Shown here piece after piece: positions 49,901 to 63,100 of a stretch of DNA of 64,000 nt. The notes under the pieces are model-generated. The model was not told the DNA's origin. It made no database searches and worked only from the letters and a program-made list of their open reading frames with translations. Position numbers and translations under genes: made by a program. The DNA is from Psoroptes ovis (lineage: Eukaryota; Arthropoda; Arachnida; Sarcoptiformes; Psoroptidae), in assembly GCA_002943765.1 (NCBI GenBank), contig PQWQ01000011.1:1-64000 (forward strand). The letters run 5' to 3'. Position 1 is the stretch's first letter, and each line of letters opens with the position of its first letter.

Positions 49901-52109
49901 AATTTCAATATTAATTTTACAAAATAAATTTTCATTCAATTTTGTTATCTGTTTTTTGTTGGCAAAATGTTTTGCAAACGTTGATTTAAAAAAGTAATTA
50001 TTTCTCATGTTTTCATAGATTTTATTATTATTTCCAAAAGCGAATTCATTGAATATCAAACAATATTTGAATAATTATTACCACGAAGAATATAATGATG
50101 AAAAAATTCTCAGCAGTTCCGATAAAAATGATGATGATGACGATCATGGAAATAATGTAAAAGATTCAATTTTCGAATTTCCAATCAAAACAATTGTTGT
50201 CATTGAGAGGTATGGATGTGTTCGTCATTTTTTTAATTTAATTTTTTGTTTCTGCTCTTTCATTATTAATAAATATTTTATCATAACCATGGGCGCACAC
50301 CTCACAAAAATTGACATTTTTTCCATATTTTTCTTATTGGTAAAATGTCAATAAATTCCATTATCATGTAATAATATTTATATTCTATCTCTATTTTCAT
50401 TCATATATTATTTCATTTCATTTGTTTTAACGGAAAAATTCATTCATAAATAATTTAGTCACGTAATATTATTATGGAAAAATTTTCAAAATTCAATAAA
50501 GTTGAATCTATTCAATCAAACAAAGAAAAATTGAATTTTAAAATTCTAATGATTTTAATAAAACTAATATATTTTCTTGGTCCATATCTGGAAATTGAAT
50601 TCTGATAAATTTTTGCATTCAAAACTTCCTGAACAGATTATTTATTATTTTATCATTCTTTGTTTGATTTTTACAGTCTAAATCGATAATCAAAACAAGA
50701 ATAATAATAATAATAATAATAATGAATTAGATTAGTGTATTGACAATAGATCATATGACACAATATTCATTGATGTTTGAAGAAATAGAGAAAATGAACT
50801 AAAACACCCCCTTTCCCTCTTAGTCTATAGAAATTCATTTGAATTACAAATTCATATATCATCATTGCATTTCTTATTTTTATTCCCATTTTTATTTTCA
50901 TGTCGCATCATAAATTCAATAATCAATTGATGCAATACAATTGACGCAATTGTTACCATATTCTGTCGAAATAAATTTTTTCATATTAAATTTGGAAACC
51001 AAGCACATGGCAGCAAACGAAAAAAATTCTCCGTGATGTCCATCTTCAACGTAAGTTTTTTGATAAATTTTTCGGGAATTTCAATTAAGATAATGCCAAC
51101 AAAAAAAAATTTTCGAAAAATCAATGGCATATAATAGTTAGAATGATAATATCCATCAATTTTCACATTGACTCTGAATCATAAATTGACCATCTATTGA
51201 ATTCTCGAATAAAAACTTTTTATTTTAATTTATTTTTTCTTGTTTTCATTCTAATCTTTTATTTTTATTTTTTGCATTTTATTTTTAGATTTTATTTTGT
51301 ATCAGTTTTAAAATCGGAAAAAGATAAAAATTCTGATGTAAAACTTGTCAATTAGCTATTGATAATTTTAATAGAAAAAAAATATTGATAATTATAAGAA
51401 TTAATCGTCAGTGTTGTATTTGTTTAGCTAAAACAGTTGAAATCAAAATCTAGTTTTTTTTCAGACTAAGTCATAATCACATATTAAGTATTAATTTGAG
51501 ATTAATTTAAAGTTATTTTTTTCTAATGAGTGATATTTTCGATTATTTAAAACGCTCATTCAATGAATAGTGAATAGTGTTTGACGGGTCAATTATCAAT
51601 TTTAAAAAAGCGCTAAAAAAGCAAAACCTTTCGAAGTTTTCAGAAACTTTTTTCTTGCCAAAAATTCAAATCAAGCGATGATTTGAGTTGAAAAAAAGTG
51701 TTTTAATAAATTGAAATCTACATTCATAAAAAAATAACCACTCACTCTTCAAAATATGACAAGAAATTTATTTTAAATTTTAATCATTCATCTTTGTTTT
51801 TAATTTTCAAAAAATGTAATTTTAGGGCTCAAATCAATTATTATTGATACAAAACAAACAATGTTTTGGCGATATCAACATGGCCGTGGAATAACGATCA
51901 ATCATCTATCAACAATCGAAGCTATTTATTATCTTTTAGTCGAAATTCATGAATATATGAATGCTCTGTATGAAAAAATAAATAATGATGATAAAAATTT
52001 ATATGAAATTGATGAAATGTACAGAAAAAAATATGATGGACAATATGATAATTTGTTATATTTTTTCAAACATACATTCAATTTAATCAAGAATTGTTAT
52101 GATCTATGA
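46910..52109 (+). CDS. DTWD1: DTWD1: tRNA-uridine aminocarboxypropyltransferase
   Basis: Exons 46910-47157, 47215-47249, 47322-47569, 50019-50209, 51004-51050 and 51826-52109 join in phase to 350 residues. Features in order: acidic N-terminus; Cys4 zinc site C99-x2-C102-x7-C110-x2-C113; LPINIDIIKHPQE and GKSTSTHAKIIAPDNV (127-160 region); LLLFPKANSLNI; signature tetrapeptide at 240-243; FWRYQHGR; LSTIEAIYY (284-292); and GQYDNLLYFF near the end. This order is that of human DTWD1, which transfers the 3-amino-3-carboxypropyl group of SAM to U20 of tRNAs. The signature is E-S-T-W where the family has D-x-T-W. The 47-bp exon 5 carries STWQQTKKIL. Intron 3 is about 2.45 kb, much longer than the others near it; an Asp/Asn-rich insert lies just before the signature. 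Confidence 0.92.
50700..50723 (+). repeat. (AAT)n microsatellite in DTWD1 intron 4
   Basis: Eight tandem AAT units within the intron between exons 4 and 5. Confidence 0.9.
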
Positions 52110-55100
52110 AATATTAAAATATATTGCAACTTTTTTCTTGCATTATTATTTATGGATGTAATTTTTTTCAATGGAAAATTTTCGTTTTTATTCGTCCAAA
52201 ATTGATTATCTCTATGATAATGACATTGACATATATATTTACATGTAATATGATTCACAAGGAAATTCAAGCATAATTGAATGAATATAATTATGAATTA
52301 GTAATGTAATAGTTTAGTTGAATGATTGATTGACACTTGAATTGATTAAAAGTTTCCGAATCAAGTCAATATTAATCAATCGAGGCAATAGATATTTCAA
52401 TGTCAATGATGAAAAAAAAACTAAATTTTTCTTGTTAATTGTTATGAAAAGTATGTATGCATGCATCAATACAATGGTATTGATGTCAAGAAAATATTAA
52501 AAAGCAAATGGAAAAAAAATTCATCGATCATTGAACTTGATTTCAATCAAAATTTTACATTTTCAAACAAAAAAAAATTCAAATTCCGAAAAAAACATTG
52601 TAATGAATTGTACATTGATGATATCAACATAATTTATGCAAAAATCAAATTGTGTAATATATTAAATTTCCAATATGTTTCGATATGAAACGAAAAAATT
52701 GAAATGAATGAATAAATAAGAATTATAATGTATGAATCATTTCCATAATGCAATTTCGAAATTCAATGCGAAAGGAATATGTTAATAATTCTCATCTTTG
52801 TTTCGCATTTTTCTTTGGCACTTTTATGGTATGATCGAAAAAAAATTCTTATGAATAATTATGAAATTCTCTTTCATTTTCGATAATTCTTCCGGTATCA
52901 TTATATCACACCAAGTATATTAGCGAACAATATTTGTAAGATTCTTCGACATCAATGCCTCATCACACATTGATTAATTCATATCGATCAATCAAAATTA
53001 TATAATTCAATGAATTGTTAATATTGTTCATTATGTACATATTAATTCTATTCCTTTGATAATATGAAACATGGAAAATAAAATGAGAATATATAATTTA
53101 TAATTATAATTATGATTATAATAGTAATTTTCAAAGCAAGCTACAAAGTGATCGATTCCAGCAATAATACTCAAACTATCAATGTAAATATGATTCACAT
53201 TTATAAATATTTATATTTTTTTATTATTGTTTCTAAAAATAAAAACGAATTCATCATCATATAATAATTATCATGTTTATCAATCGAAGAATCGAAGAAT
53301 TGCTGATCATAATATTTTTTTCTCATTTCACTGCTCATTATTATTTGAAATAAATAAAATCAAATCTTTTTATTAAATTTTCATTTGTTTTTCCAGAAAA
53401 TAGTCATAAACTTATTTTTTTTGACAATCATTTTATTTTTCAAATTCTGACATGAAATTTTTTCAAACACTTCAATAATGAAGAATCATTCTCAAGTTTT
53501 TATTATGGAAAAAATTGAAAAATTTTTAGAATCATCAAAAGTTTAGATTATTAATGATGTTTAGCAATTATTATCATTATTATGTTGTTGTTGCCATTGT
53601 TTTTTTTTTTTAAATTTGACGTTTGTCAATATTCATTGTATGCAAAAATTTCAAAAAACATTTGAATAATTATTTTTTTGTTGTTGTACAAGTAGACTAT
53701 AAACCTCAAAATTTTTGACAATTCTGATTTGTTCTACTAAATTATCATTATTACTATTCTCATTATGGTATAATGAAATCATTTAATGAATGAATGAACT
53801 TAATTTGCACTAATTATTTTATTTATTTTTAGAGTTGTTTTCAATTGATTATTCTCTCATTTTTTCATGTGATTTCGCGTTCATAAATTGAATGAAAAAA
53901 ATCACGTCAAAAAATAACGGTAGATTGATTAATTAATCAATCTGATTTAATAATTTTGACATTTGTCATTGATTCTTTTGTAAAATACTTGAATTAATTT
54001 CACCCATTAATTTGGCTAATCATTTTTAATTAGCATTTTCCGAGAAAAATAAAATCATCAAAAAAAGGATTCTGATCATAATGATAATGATAAATCTTCA
54101 TTTTGATGCTTTGCCTTGGCATTCGTACCGAAAAAAGGGTTTGAAAGTAAGGACATTACTTAGAAAAAAAAGATTCTCATCAGTTGCTAGAAAATGAAGG
54201 ATATTTTGAAAATATTCATTGAAATATAGTGTGAATTAATTCATTTTTCTAAAAAACTTGTCAAAAAATCAAATTGTATTTTCAATTTTTGAATTTTCTA
54301 TTTTAAAAATTTCATTAATTTGATTATGAAATCATCATAGTAAATATGAATACGAATAGTATTTTGACTGGAAAAATTATTATCATAAATCAATATTATT
54401 TTATCTAACGGAAAACCAACAACAAGTTATTTTAAGAATGTCATTTACTTAATAATTGAAAAAATAAATAAGAAAATCTCAATATTCGATTGAAGAAAAA
54501 AATTTTATATTTTCGAATCTTAAACATTCAGTAATATCAATTTTTCTTCTTAATTATGTAAATTGAATTTTTAAATTTTATCGGAACATTTATATTCAAT
54601 TGTTGCTGCCAAAAAAAATTCATTTATCATGTATGCACACAAATACAACAAATTTTTAAACCAAGTGTGTATTTGATGGAGAAAATATTGTATATGTTCG
54701 TAGTAAAATGTGGGAAAAAAGCCATGATTCAAATGATATTAATATTTTTTGACTAACGCGCATTCGGCTCGCGTCATCATCATCATATCACAATGTTTTT
54801 ATTTCTTCTAATTTTTCTGGTGTATAAACGCATACAGCAGTGTTTGAAGTATATGAACGAATGAATGTTGGAGAAAAAAAATATATAAATATAAATACGA
54901 GATTGCACAATGGCAAAATATAATAATAATGATAAAAGTGATAATACTTGATAAATAATGATGATGATCAACAACATCGGCCGAACTCAAGCCAAACTTG
55001 CAAAGCAATGAACATTTTTTTCAAATTTTTTTTCATTCTCATTATGAAAACAACATTCAAACGATAAACAGCATCTAAATTTAATTTTTTTTCTCGAAAA

Positions 55101-58100
55101 TAATCAATTGAAAAATAATAAAATCAAAATTATTATCATCATTATATTTTGAATAAATATTTACTGATGAGAAAAATTTATGATTTTTTTTTCAAATTGA
55201 AATAGTTGTATTAAACATCAATCAATGAATTAACTTTAAACGACAACGAACTCATAAATGTTTACTTGAATCTACATCAAAATTTTTCGATATTTTTCAT
55301 AAACTTTGAATGTTCATATTTGTTTCAAAAAAATCAATTACCAGAATTAATATCATCTTCCCACATTAAAAGGTTTACAATGATTTGTTTTTTAAAAAAT
55401 TTTTCAATATTATCATGAATCTCGTAATTTATTTGTTTGATTTTTGTTGGTGATTGTTACGATTGAATTTATCTACATATGAATGTGAATATTTGCATTT
55501 AGTAAAACAAAAATTGATCAGAGCTTTTCAATTCATGAATTTTAATAGATATTGATTTCAATATTCACAAAAAATACAGTGATTTCAAATTTTAAGACAT
55601 TGTAAAATTGCAATTTTTTCTTAAAATATATAATTCATCAACTGATAATGGATTTGTCGTTTATATAATTCGAAATTTCACATGAAATATAATTGTGATT
55701 ATAGAAAAATATTGATTTAATTCATCGAAACAATAATAATATCAAATTCAAATATCAATCAACTAATTCGATTGACATTCAATCTAGTGATCAATTTGAT
55801 TTCATTTTCATTTCCTTTTTCGTCATGTTTATTATGTAAATGATTGTTTTTATTATGATTTCTCTTTGTGTATTTGTGTAATTGAGTGCAATCATGGAAT
55901 AAATCAATGAAAAATATGTTTTGAAATATTTTCAGCTCATTTTCTTAGTATTCAAACAAATTCTGAATTTAATGCATTGAAAAAATAGATTGTTAAATCA
56001 CTATAAATATAATTTCAAAGTAATTATAATAAACTTGATATAAATAATATTTTCTACTGATTGATAAATTGAAAAATTTAAAAACTGAAATTTAAATTTA
56101 AATCGTTTTTTTTTTTGAATAAATCAATCAAAAATCTCCAATATTGAATGATTCGAGAATTTTAATATCTTAAAGGTATGTGTTTTTGATTTTTTTTCTG
56201 GTAAAAATCTCCCAAAAATAATCATCAAGTTGAATATTTTTTTTCAATATTATTTCCATTTACATTTCATTGTGTGCCAATGAAAAAAAAACTATCATGA
56301 AAAATACATTGAAATTTGTTTTCCTTGGTTTCGGCTATCAATTCATGCACATAGTTATTTCTATAACGCTACCCGAATTATTAGTTAAAATCATCATGAT
56401 CATTCATCATTCATATCGATTATCACCAAAATTACCATATTTATTAGCATTTATAAGTGTATGATATTTTGGATGATGATATATATTAATGTTATCCATA
56501 TTTTATTGATTTTTTATTTTGAATAATCATTTTTGACCTGATTTACATTCCTACGGATTTCCCCTGAATTTATTTTTTTGCTTGTATTCATTTCAATAAC
56601 TTATTTATTATTTATCGATGTATATCTTTGTTATTTTGAACAATATTTGCTCGTTCAATGTTCAATATTAATATTAATAGTGATAATCTTATTAATACTA
56701 ATATTAATATTATTATTTAAAATGTTATTGATTCATTATTTATTATCATCATTGTTCTGTGTCTGCAAATTTACATTGATGAATATTTTATCTACAGAGA
56801 ATATTAAAATTTTACACATTAAAATATAGGAATCAATATAGAAAATCATTGATGATCATGATGATTTCATTCAAATTTTCCTTTTCATTTGTCATTCATA
56901 ATTTATTTATTTTTTATTTTTTGTTTTTCACATTATTTTCGATCAATAATCCATCGATGATATGATGATATTATTATATGATGAATCATATTCATGATAA
57001 ATGTGTGAATGAAAAGAAAAAATGATTACATCAAATCAATTAATCAATCAAAAAATATTGATGAGTGTAATTTTTTTTTCTGCCACTCATTTTGCAAGCA
57101 TACATTTGCAAAAATATTTTTGACCAATAAACACTCTCACATTTACTTATTCTGATCTTTTTTCGATCATTTTTGTTGTTGTTTGTTTTGAAATTTTCTT
57201 TTTAGCGAGACTAAAAATTTGTTTCGAAATAAAATTGAATTCAATACTGATTACATGATAAATTACAAGCATATACATTAATTTTCTGCTTCATTGATGA
57301 TACTTAATGATCTTATCAATTTTTTCACCATTAACAATTTGAATTGATTCAATTAATTTTTTCCGATCGATTTATTTGATTCAATTTGTACCAATTTCAA
57401 ATAAAATCAATTGTCAATCCTTATTAAATTATAAAAATCATTTAAGAATCAGGTACATTGCCGACAAACAAATGTTTATTTACTTATACTTAAATATGAT
57501 TGGATTTCATTAAAAAAATGATCGAATCATTTCAAATATTTGAATCATGATGATAATAACGGAACACGAACCCATCATCAATTAAAGATAATTTTATATT
57601 GACTGCTGTCGATAATAATGATGATGATAATAATCGAGTATCAATCATCATGATATCATTGATTTATTACTATGCATTAAAAAAATTTATCAATGTCAAT
57701 TAACACTGAAATTGGATATTTTCAAAAATAGCCGAATATAATTGATGTACAATCACACTGTGACATTATGACAATCAATTTATTGAAAAAATGGCGATTT
57801 TATCATTATATTAGTATGTATTTGTACACTAACATCAATTTTCGGTCACTTAGCATTTGATGTAATCTCTTATAAATGCACAGTTTCCATGTATGAAATG
57901 AGAATGATATCTTAAAGCGAGCAAGCAGAAAAAAGATAATTTTTTCAACTATTTAAACAATGGCACATAGCATTCAATCATTATTTCATTGAAATTAATT
58001 GGTTTTAGAATTAGTTCAATTATTTATTCAAATTATAATAAAGTATGATTCATTCATCTCTATTTTTTAAATTTATTATTTCATTCATTATCTTATAGAA

Positions 58101-58160
58101 CTGTACCTAATCAATAGAAGAAACAATTTCGCATCATATTCAATGATCAAACGCTGAGAA
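52110..58160. other. Intergenic, AT-rich
   Basis: Contains one ATG-initiated 75-codon ORF (52461-52688, Lys/Asn/Ile-rich, no family), a CpG-dense hairpin at 54756-54774, and two hydrophobic plus-strand ORFs (56270-56464, 56578-56829) that look like T-rich DNA read in frame. A possible acceptor (ATCTTATAG at 58092-58100) lies 60 bp before the DH44 ORF and may mark the start of its exon. Confidence 0.4.
52461..52688 (+). CDS. Small hypothetical ORF, 75 aa
   Basis: ATG-initiated, Lys/Asn/Ile/Phe-rich (starts MHQYNGIDVKKILKSKWKK), 350 bp after DTWD1. No signal peptide, membrane segment or family recognised. Composition is close to what translated AT-rich DNA gives, so it is listed with low confidence. 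Confidence 0.18.
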   Translation: MHQYNGIDVKKILKSKWKKNSSIIELDFNQNFTFSNKKKFKFRKKHCNELYIDDINIIYAKIKLCNILNFQYVSI

Positions 58161-60149
58161 ATGGTAGTATTAATTCAGAGGAATTATAATGAAATTCAAC
58201 TAAAAAATTGTTCTCGACACCAACAACAGATTGCGCCAAGAAATGACAAATCAACAATCATTGATAAGTGTTACAAAGATATAAGCAATAATAATCGATT
58301 GATATTGATCAATACATTTGAGTGCATCCTCAATATTTGTAATAATATGAATTTTGACCACAAATTACGAATCATGTCATCATTAACATCAATATCAGCA
58401 TCATCATTTAAATCCAAACTATTATCAAAATCATCTGAAGTCATGAATAAAATTACATATGCTGATCTATCATCATTTGATGATAATAACACTAATTACC
58501 GCAAAAATCAAAGGAAAATTAATTACGATTCGATTCCAAATGATGCAAACAAATCATCAAATAGTCTAATGTATTATTACTCAGAACCATCTATAAATGA
58601 AAATACTATTTCAAATAATCATTCTGTGCATTTGAAACAATGCGATTTGAATAGAAATGATTCAAATAAAAACAATAATTTTAATCAATTTGAATCACGA
58701 TTCAATGAAAATATTGATAATTCAAAATTAATTATGCTACCATCAACGTTATCATCATCATTTTCATCATTACGATCATCAATATCACCGAAATTATCTT
58801 TAAAATCATTTATAATAATTTTAGTTAGTTTAGCAATGATGATGATGTTTAATCTTAATAGTTTTTCAGTTATGGCAAATCCCTTACCACAAATGCATAC
58901 AAATTTACAGCCAAAATTATTGAAATTAATGAGTGGCGATGATGTAATGATGAACACTAATATTCATGATAGTAATTATAATAATAAAAATTACAACAAT
59001 GAACAGCAAACACCAAAATTTGGTTCGACAGTAAATGCATTGAGATTCAAGATATTGAATCAATTACGTTTACATAATAATAATTTACATAGACGTGTAC
59101 ATCATAATCGTTATCGTCAGTCACATTCACGTTTAAACGATCCAATTTTCGATCCAGCAATTGAAGAATTTTCTTTAGACTCACGACATGCATCTATACC
59201 GTTTATGATGTCTAATAATAATCCTAAATTTGATGATGACGAAGATATTATGGACAAACAACAGCTGCAATCAGCCAAAACAATCGATGACAAATTAAAA
59301 GAATCTAAAAATATGGAAAATTCTGATGACGAACGAACAAACGATAATAATATGATTGATTCGAAACAATCATCAATATTGGATGATGATGAAGGCGATA
59401 CTGTTCAAAAAATTATTGACAGTGGCTGGATACAACATTCATCAACTAAGAAATTGATTTATTATTTGAGAAAAATAGATGAAGTTTTATACAGAAATGG
59501 ATTAGGTTCAAATTTAAATCCTGAAGTAGAGGATGATGATTTAGTTGGTGACAGTGGAGTTGACAAAATATTAGCCGTCGATGGTCCGAATGATGACGAA
59601 TTGAATTCATCTAATGCTAAAGAAAATGATTCGACCAATTTGAATAATAATAATAATATCAATAATAATAGTAAATCAAATGAATCGAAAAATGTTGATA
59701 CATTAATGGAAAATAATAAAAATTTTGAAATCATATTGAATCGTGTAATGGATACGCCAACAGTGGTGAAGAAACGTGGTGAAGGTCCACAATTATCGAT
59801 TGATTATCCATTAACTGTTTTACGACAACGATTAGTGGCCGAATTAGCTCGAAGAAAAGCAAAAGAAACCGAAGAACAAATTGCAATCAATACAGAAATA
59901 TTGAAAAAATTAGGACGAAGACGTCGTAGCATTCCGAATATGAAAAAACAAATTCAAGGTAAAAAAATGGTTACAAATCCTAATAAATATTTGCAAAAGC
60001 AGCAACAAAATTTTCGTAAAAATGATAAATATTTTGATCAATATGATAAACAAAAGCAGCACTATATACGAATAAATTCAAAAAAACATACATGGCCAAT
60101 CGAAAATCGGTTAAAACAGCAAAAACAAAATGGCAACTGGCTAAAATGA
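58161..60149 (+). CDS. Dh44: CRF-like diuretic hormone 44 (DH44) precursor
   Basis: A 662-residue ORF whose C-terminal part holds one DH44 peptide: it follows a KKR site, begins GEGPQLSIDYPLTVLRQRL and ends ...ILKKLG-RRRR, so a 45-residue amidated hormone (540-584, Gly585 as amide donor) is expected. SID/V-x-PL-x-VLRQRL is the hallmark of insect CRF-like diuretic hormones, which act through class B GPCRs to raise cAMP in osmoregulatory tissue. A signal-like hydrophobic stretch (SFIIILVSLAMMMMF, 216-230, cleavage likely after MA239) lies deep inside the ORF. Translation may really start at Met192 (58734), leaving a usual secretory precursor; the first ATG gives a long Ser/Asn-rich extension. 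The spacer 240-535 is acidic and Asn-rich. Insect precursors are much shorter. Confidence 0.92.
   Translation: MVVLIQRNYNEIQLKNCSRHQQQIAPRNDKSTIIDKCYKDISNNNRLILINTFECILNICNNMNFDHKLRIMSSLTSISASSFKSKLLSKSSEVMNKITYADLSSFDDNNTNYRKNQRKINYDSIPNDANKSSNSLMYYYSEPSINENTISNNHSVHLKQCDLNRNDSNKNNNFNQFESRFNENIDNSKLIMLPSTLSSSFSSLRSSISPKLSLKSFIIILVSLAMMMMFNLNSFSVMANPLPQMHTNLQPKLLKLMSGDDVMMNTNIHDSNYNNKNYNNEQQTPKFGSTVNALRFKILNQLRLHNNNLHRRVHHNRYRQSHSRLNDPIFDPAIEEFSLDSRHASIPFMMSNNNPKFDDDEDIMDKQQLQSAKTIDDKLKESKNMENSDDERTNDNNMIDSKQSSILDDDEGDTVQKIIDSGWIQHSSTKKLIYYLRKIDEVLYRNGLGSNLNPEVEDDDLVGDSGVDKILAVDGPNDDELNSSNAKENDSTNLNNNNNINNNSKSNESKNVDTLMENNKNFEIILNRVMDTPTVVKKRGEGPQLSIDYPLTVLRQRLVAELARRKAKETEEQIAINTEILKKLGRRRRSIPNMKKQIQGKKMVTNPNKYLQKQQQNFRKNDKYFDQYDKQKQHYIRINSKKHTWPIENRLKQQKQNGNWLK
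59778..59915 (+). other. Dh44: Mature DH44 peptide (45 residues plus amidation Gly)
   Basis: Encodes residues 540-585 of the precursor. Upstream processing site KKR (537-539), downstream RRRR (586-589). Length, N-terminal LSI motif, central LRQRL and C-terminal hydrophobic-Gly-Arg-Arg ending agree with known DH44 hormones. Confidence 0.92.
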
Positions 60150-63100
60150 ATTTTAATTCAACATTTTAATCATTCGGAATAAGCAAGTAAGTTTCATTTT
60201 GTTCATTTTAATTCTACCAATTCGATATATTTGATTGATTTTAATTGACGAATTTTTTCTGTTAATTTTTTTTTCTTTCACAGAAAACAAAAAAAAATCG
60301 TCCAAGATACAGAGGAATTGAAAAAAAATCAAAAATCATTAATTAATCATTCAGAAATCCATTTCCAGAATTGCCAAATCATTTAACTATCGACAACTAT
60401 CATATTCAATATTATCATTAATCATTAAAAATTTCGACCAATTATCGATCAATGATCATTATCATCGTATTCATTTGCAAATCAATTAATCAATTGAAAT
60501 TATAATTTTGTCAAATTAAAAGTATTCAAATTATCACACTATCATTCTTATTATTTCATCAATTCATTTATTCACAAATTAATCAATTTTTTTCAACACA
60601 TTTGCACCCGAATCAAGTCATAAGCCATAAGAAAAATGACCAATGAAATTTGAATGGAAACCGGTCAAAAAAAATTTGAATGAAAATGAAAATACCATTT
60701 GTCATCACATTTGATGGTTATCGCAACTGATCAACAATAACAAGCACACATACAAATGTCATCAGTTTTATTTTAAACAAAATAAAAACAAATGAATAAA
60801 TTTCACAATTTTCATATATGAAAATAAAATTAATTTTGATTTTTTTTTGAAAATTTTCCCACCAAAAAAATGAAAATTTCCACCTTGAATCATTTGAAAA
60901 AATCTCTTTTTTCTCTCTTAATAAAATTACATTTGAAATTATTAATCAATCATCTATCGATCAATCAATCAATCATGTTTGGTGTTTGAATTTGAGCATA
61001 CCAACATACGAATACAATTCAATTTTAATCATTAATCATCATGATTATTATTTATGAAATAAAACTAAAATTTTTTTTTCAAACATTTTGAAAATTTCAA
61101 TTTTAATTTAATTTTGAAATTAAATTTTAATTTTTCAAAATTAACAATGTTGCTAATTAATTATCGACAATAGAAATCTTCATCATAATTATTTCTTCGT
61201 TTCTATTGCTCGATTGTTTCATTTGTTTGTTTGAAAATTGAATTTCGTCCATTTTTTTTCGGCCAAAAATTTTCACACCTTCACTGAATTAATTCATTTC
61301 AATGTGCGATTCATTACCTTGGATCATTATGATAATAACGAGGATGATGATGTTGATGATGATGAAAAAAAATATGTTTGTATCATAAATTTTTATTATT
61401 ATTATTATTATTATTCACTTTATTAAATTGATTGTTCATATGAATTATGTTGAATACAACAATATCAAATGATTCTAAACAATGAATGAATGGTTTTTTG
61501 TTTTTATTTACACGTGTTGTCGTAAATTTAGATGATTTTTACGTGTCCAATGGCCTTGATTTTTGGAGTGATTTTTGGCTGCAAAAATGAATAGAAAATT
61601 TGACATTTTATTTTTAAATCTTTGAAATCTACGTTTATTCATACAAATTTTTGTTTTGATCTAAATTTTTGATGATGATGATGATGATAATAATACTGAG
61701 AGTAGCTGGCTCATCATGGATGATTTTTCACTTGCGAAATCATGATTTTTTTGTTTGATTTTTCGCCATAAAGCATCAATTTTTCCATTGAACAATTTTA
61801 GTTTTAGTTGATAATTTCGAGTGCTTTTTCCTGTTAAAAAAAATTTCGATGAAAATTAGTAAATCATGGTGGTCAGTGAATGATCGAATAAAAGGCATAT
61901 TAATAATATCATCATCAAAAGCAACAAAAATATATGTATCACAAATATTTTCGCATTTATAATCAAAAATATCATGAAAAATCATGATGTAATTTTTCAT
62001 TAAACCATTCAATTTCATTATATTTGTTAATACAATGTTTATTATATGAAAATGATGATATTTTAGCTATTATTTATCATCTTAAAATTATTATAATGGT
62101 ACAAATCTAATCGAAAATGAAAAAAAATATATTTTTTTATATGCGAATCTCATTTTTGATGAATTCAATGTGATTTTCTTTGTAAAGAAAATCTTTCACA
62201 CCATATTATGATCATTATCGCCGGCCTTCACTTGTACATTTTCAATTGTTTGCGCTTATGTGTTGATTATGCTCTTTTATTTGTATGATATTAAAATATT
62301 TTCGAAAACCTTAAATCCTAAAATCATCTTCATCATCAATGAAATGAAACGAATTCGAAAACTCAGCAAAACATCTTTATTTAGATCATCTTTTTTTTCT
62401 CTACTATTATCAGTTGTTTATATTTAAACATGAACATTGTTCAATATCCAATATGGAACTCTACAAACAAAAGAACATTGTTTTTTTCCGCCGTTGTATG
62501 GGACAATAAATCTTTAAAATTTCTTTTATATCACGAAAAACAATAAGAATTTTTTTCTTGAATAAAAATGATGCTAATAACGATTATAATGATTATTATA
62601 ATATCGAGGAATGACGTAGAAATTTTAAACAAAATTTTTTTTTTATAAAAAAAAATTGCCACAAAACTCGAACTAATCAACAATGTTGTATTATTAAATC
62701 GAAAAATCATGATTTCATAGTTCGTCGGTGATTATGGATTGAATCATATAATCCATAATAATCCAAACTCAAAAGGAAGATTTAAACATTTTTTTGAGTA
62801 AATTCGATCATCGATGGATTCATGAAATGAATTAGATCAAATGAATCTCGAAATTGAATCGTAAATTTTTTGTTTTCAGAAAAAAAAGTTTTTTGTTTCA
62901 AATTTCTGAATTGGCGCCTATTTTGAAATCCGATTGATTGTTTGTCAATTATCATCGGTAATTCATTGTTTATTGGTCATTTCTTCGAAATATCAGCTCG
63001 AAATGGTAACCAGAAAACCAATTATGTTCCAGTGGATTAAAATTATTGTAGAAGAAAAAATTCCAACCAAAAGAGCAAACAACAAGCACAATTTGTTCTC

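Noticed and set aside
50678..50723. Acceptor TTTTTACAG with CTAAATCG... as the missing DTWD1 exon 5
   Set aside because: Gives a stop in the required phase; the true exon with STWQQTKKIL lies at 51004-51050 and closes the phase exactly.
56270..56829. Two adjacent hydrophobic ORFs as a membrane-protein gene
   Set aside because: No acceptor joins them, starts are weak, and T-rich DNA produces such Leu/Ile/Phe strings by chance.
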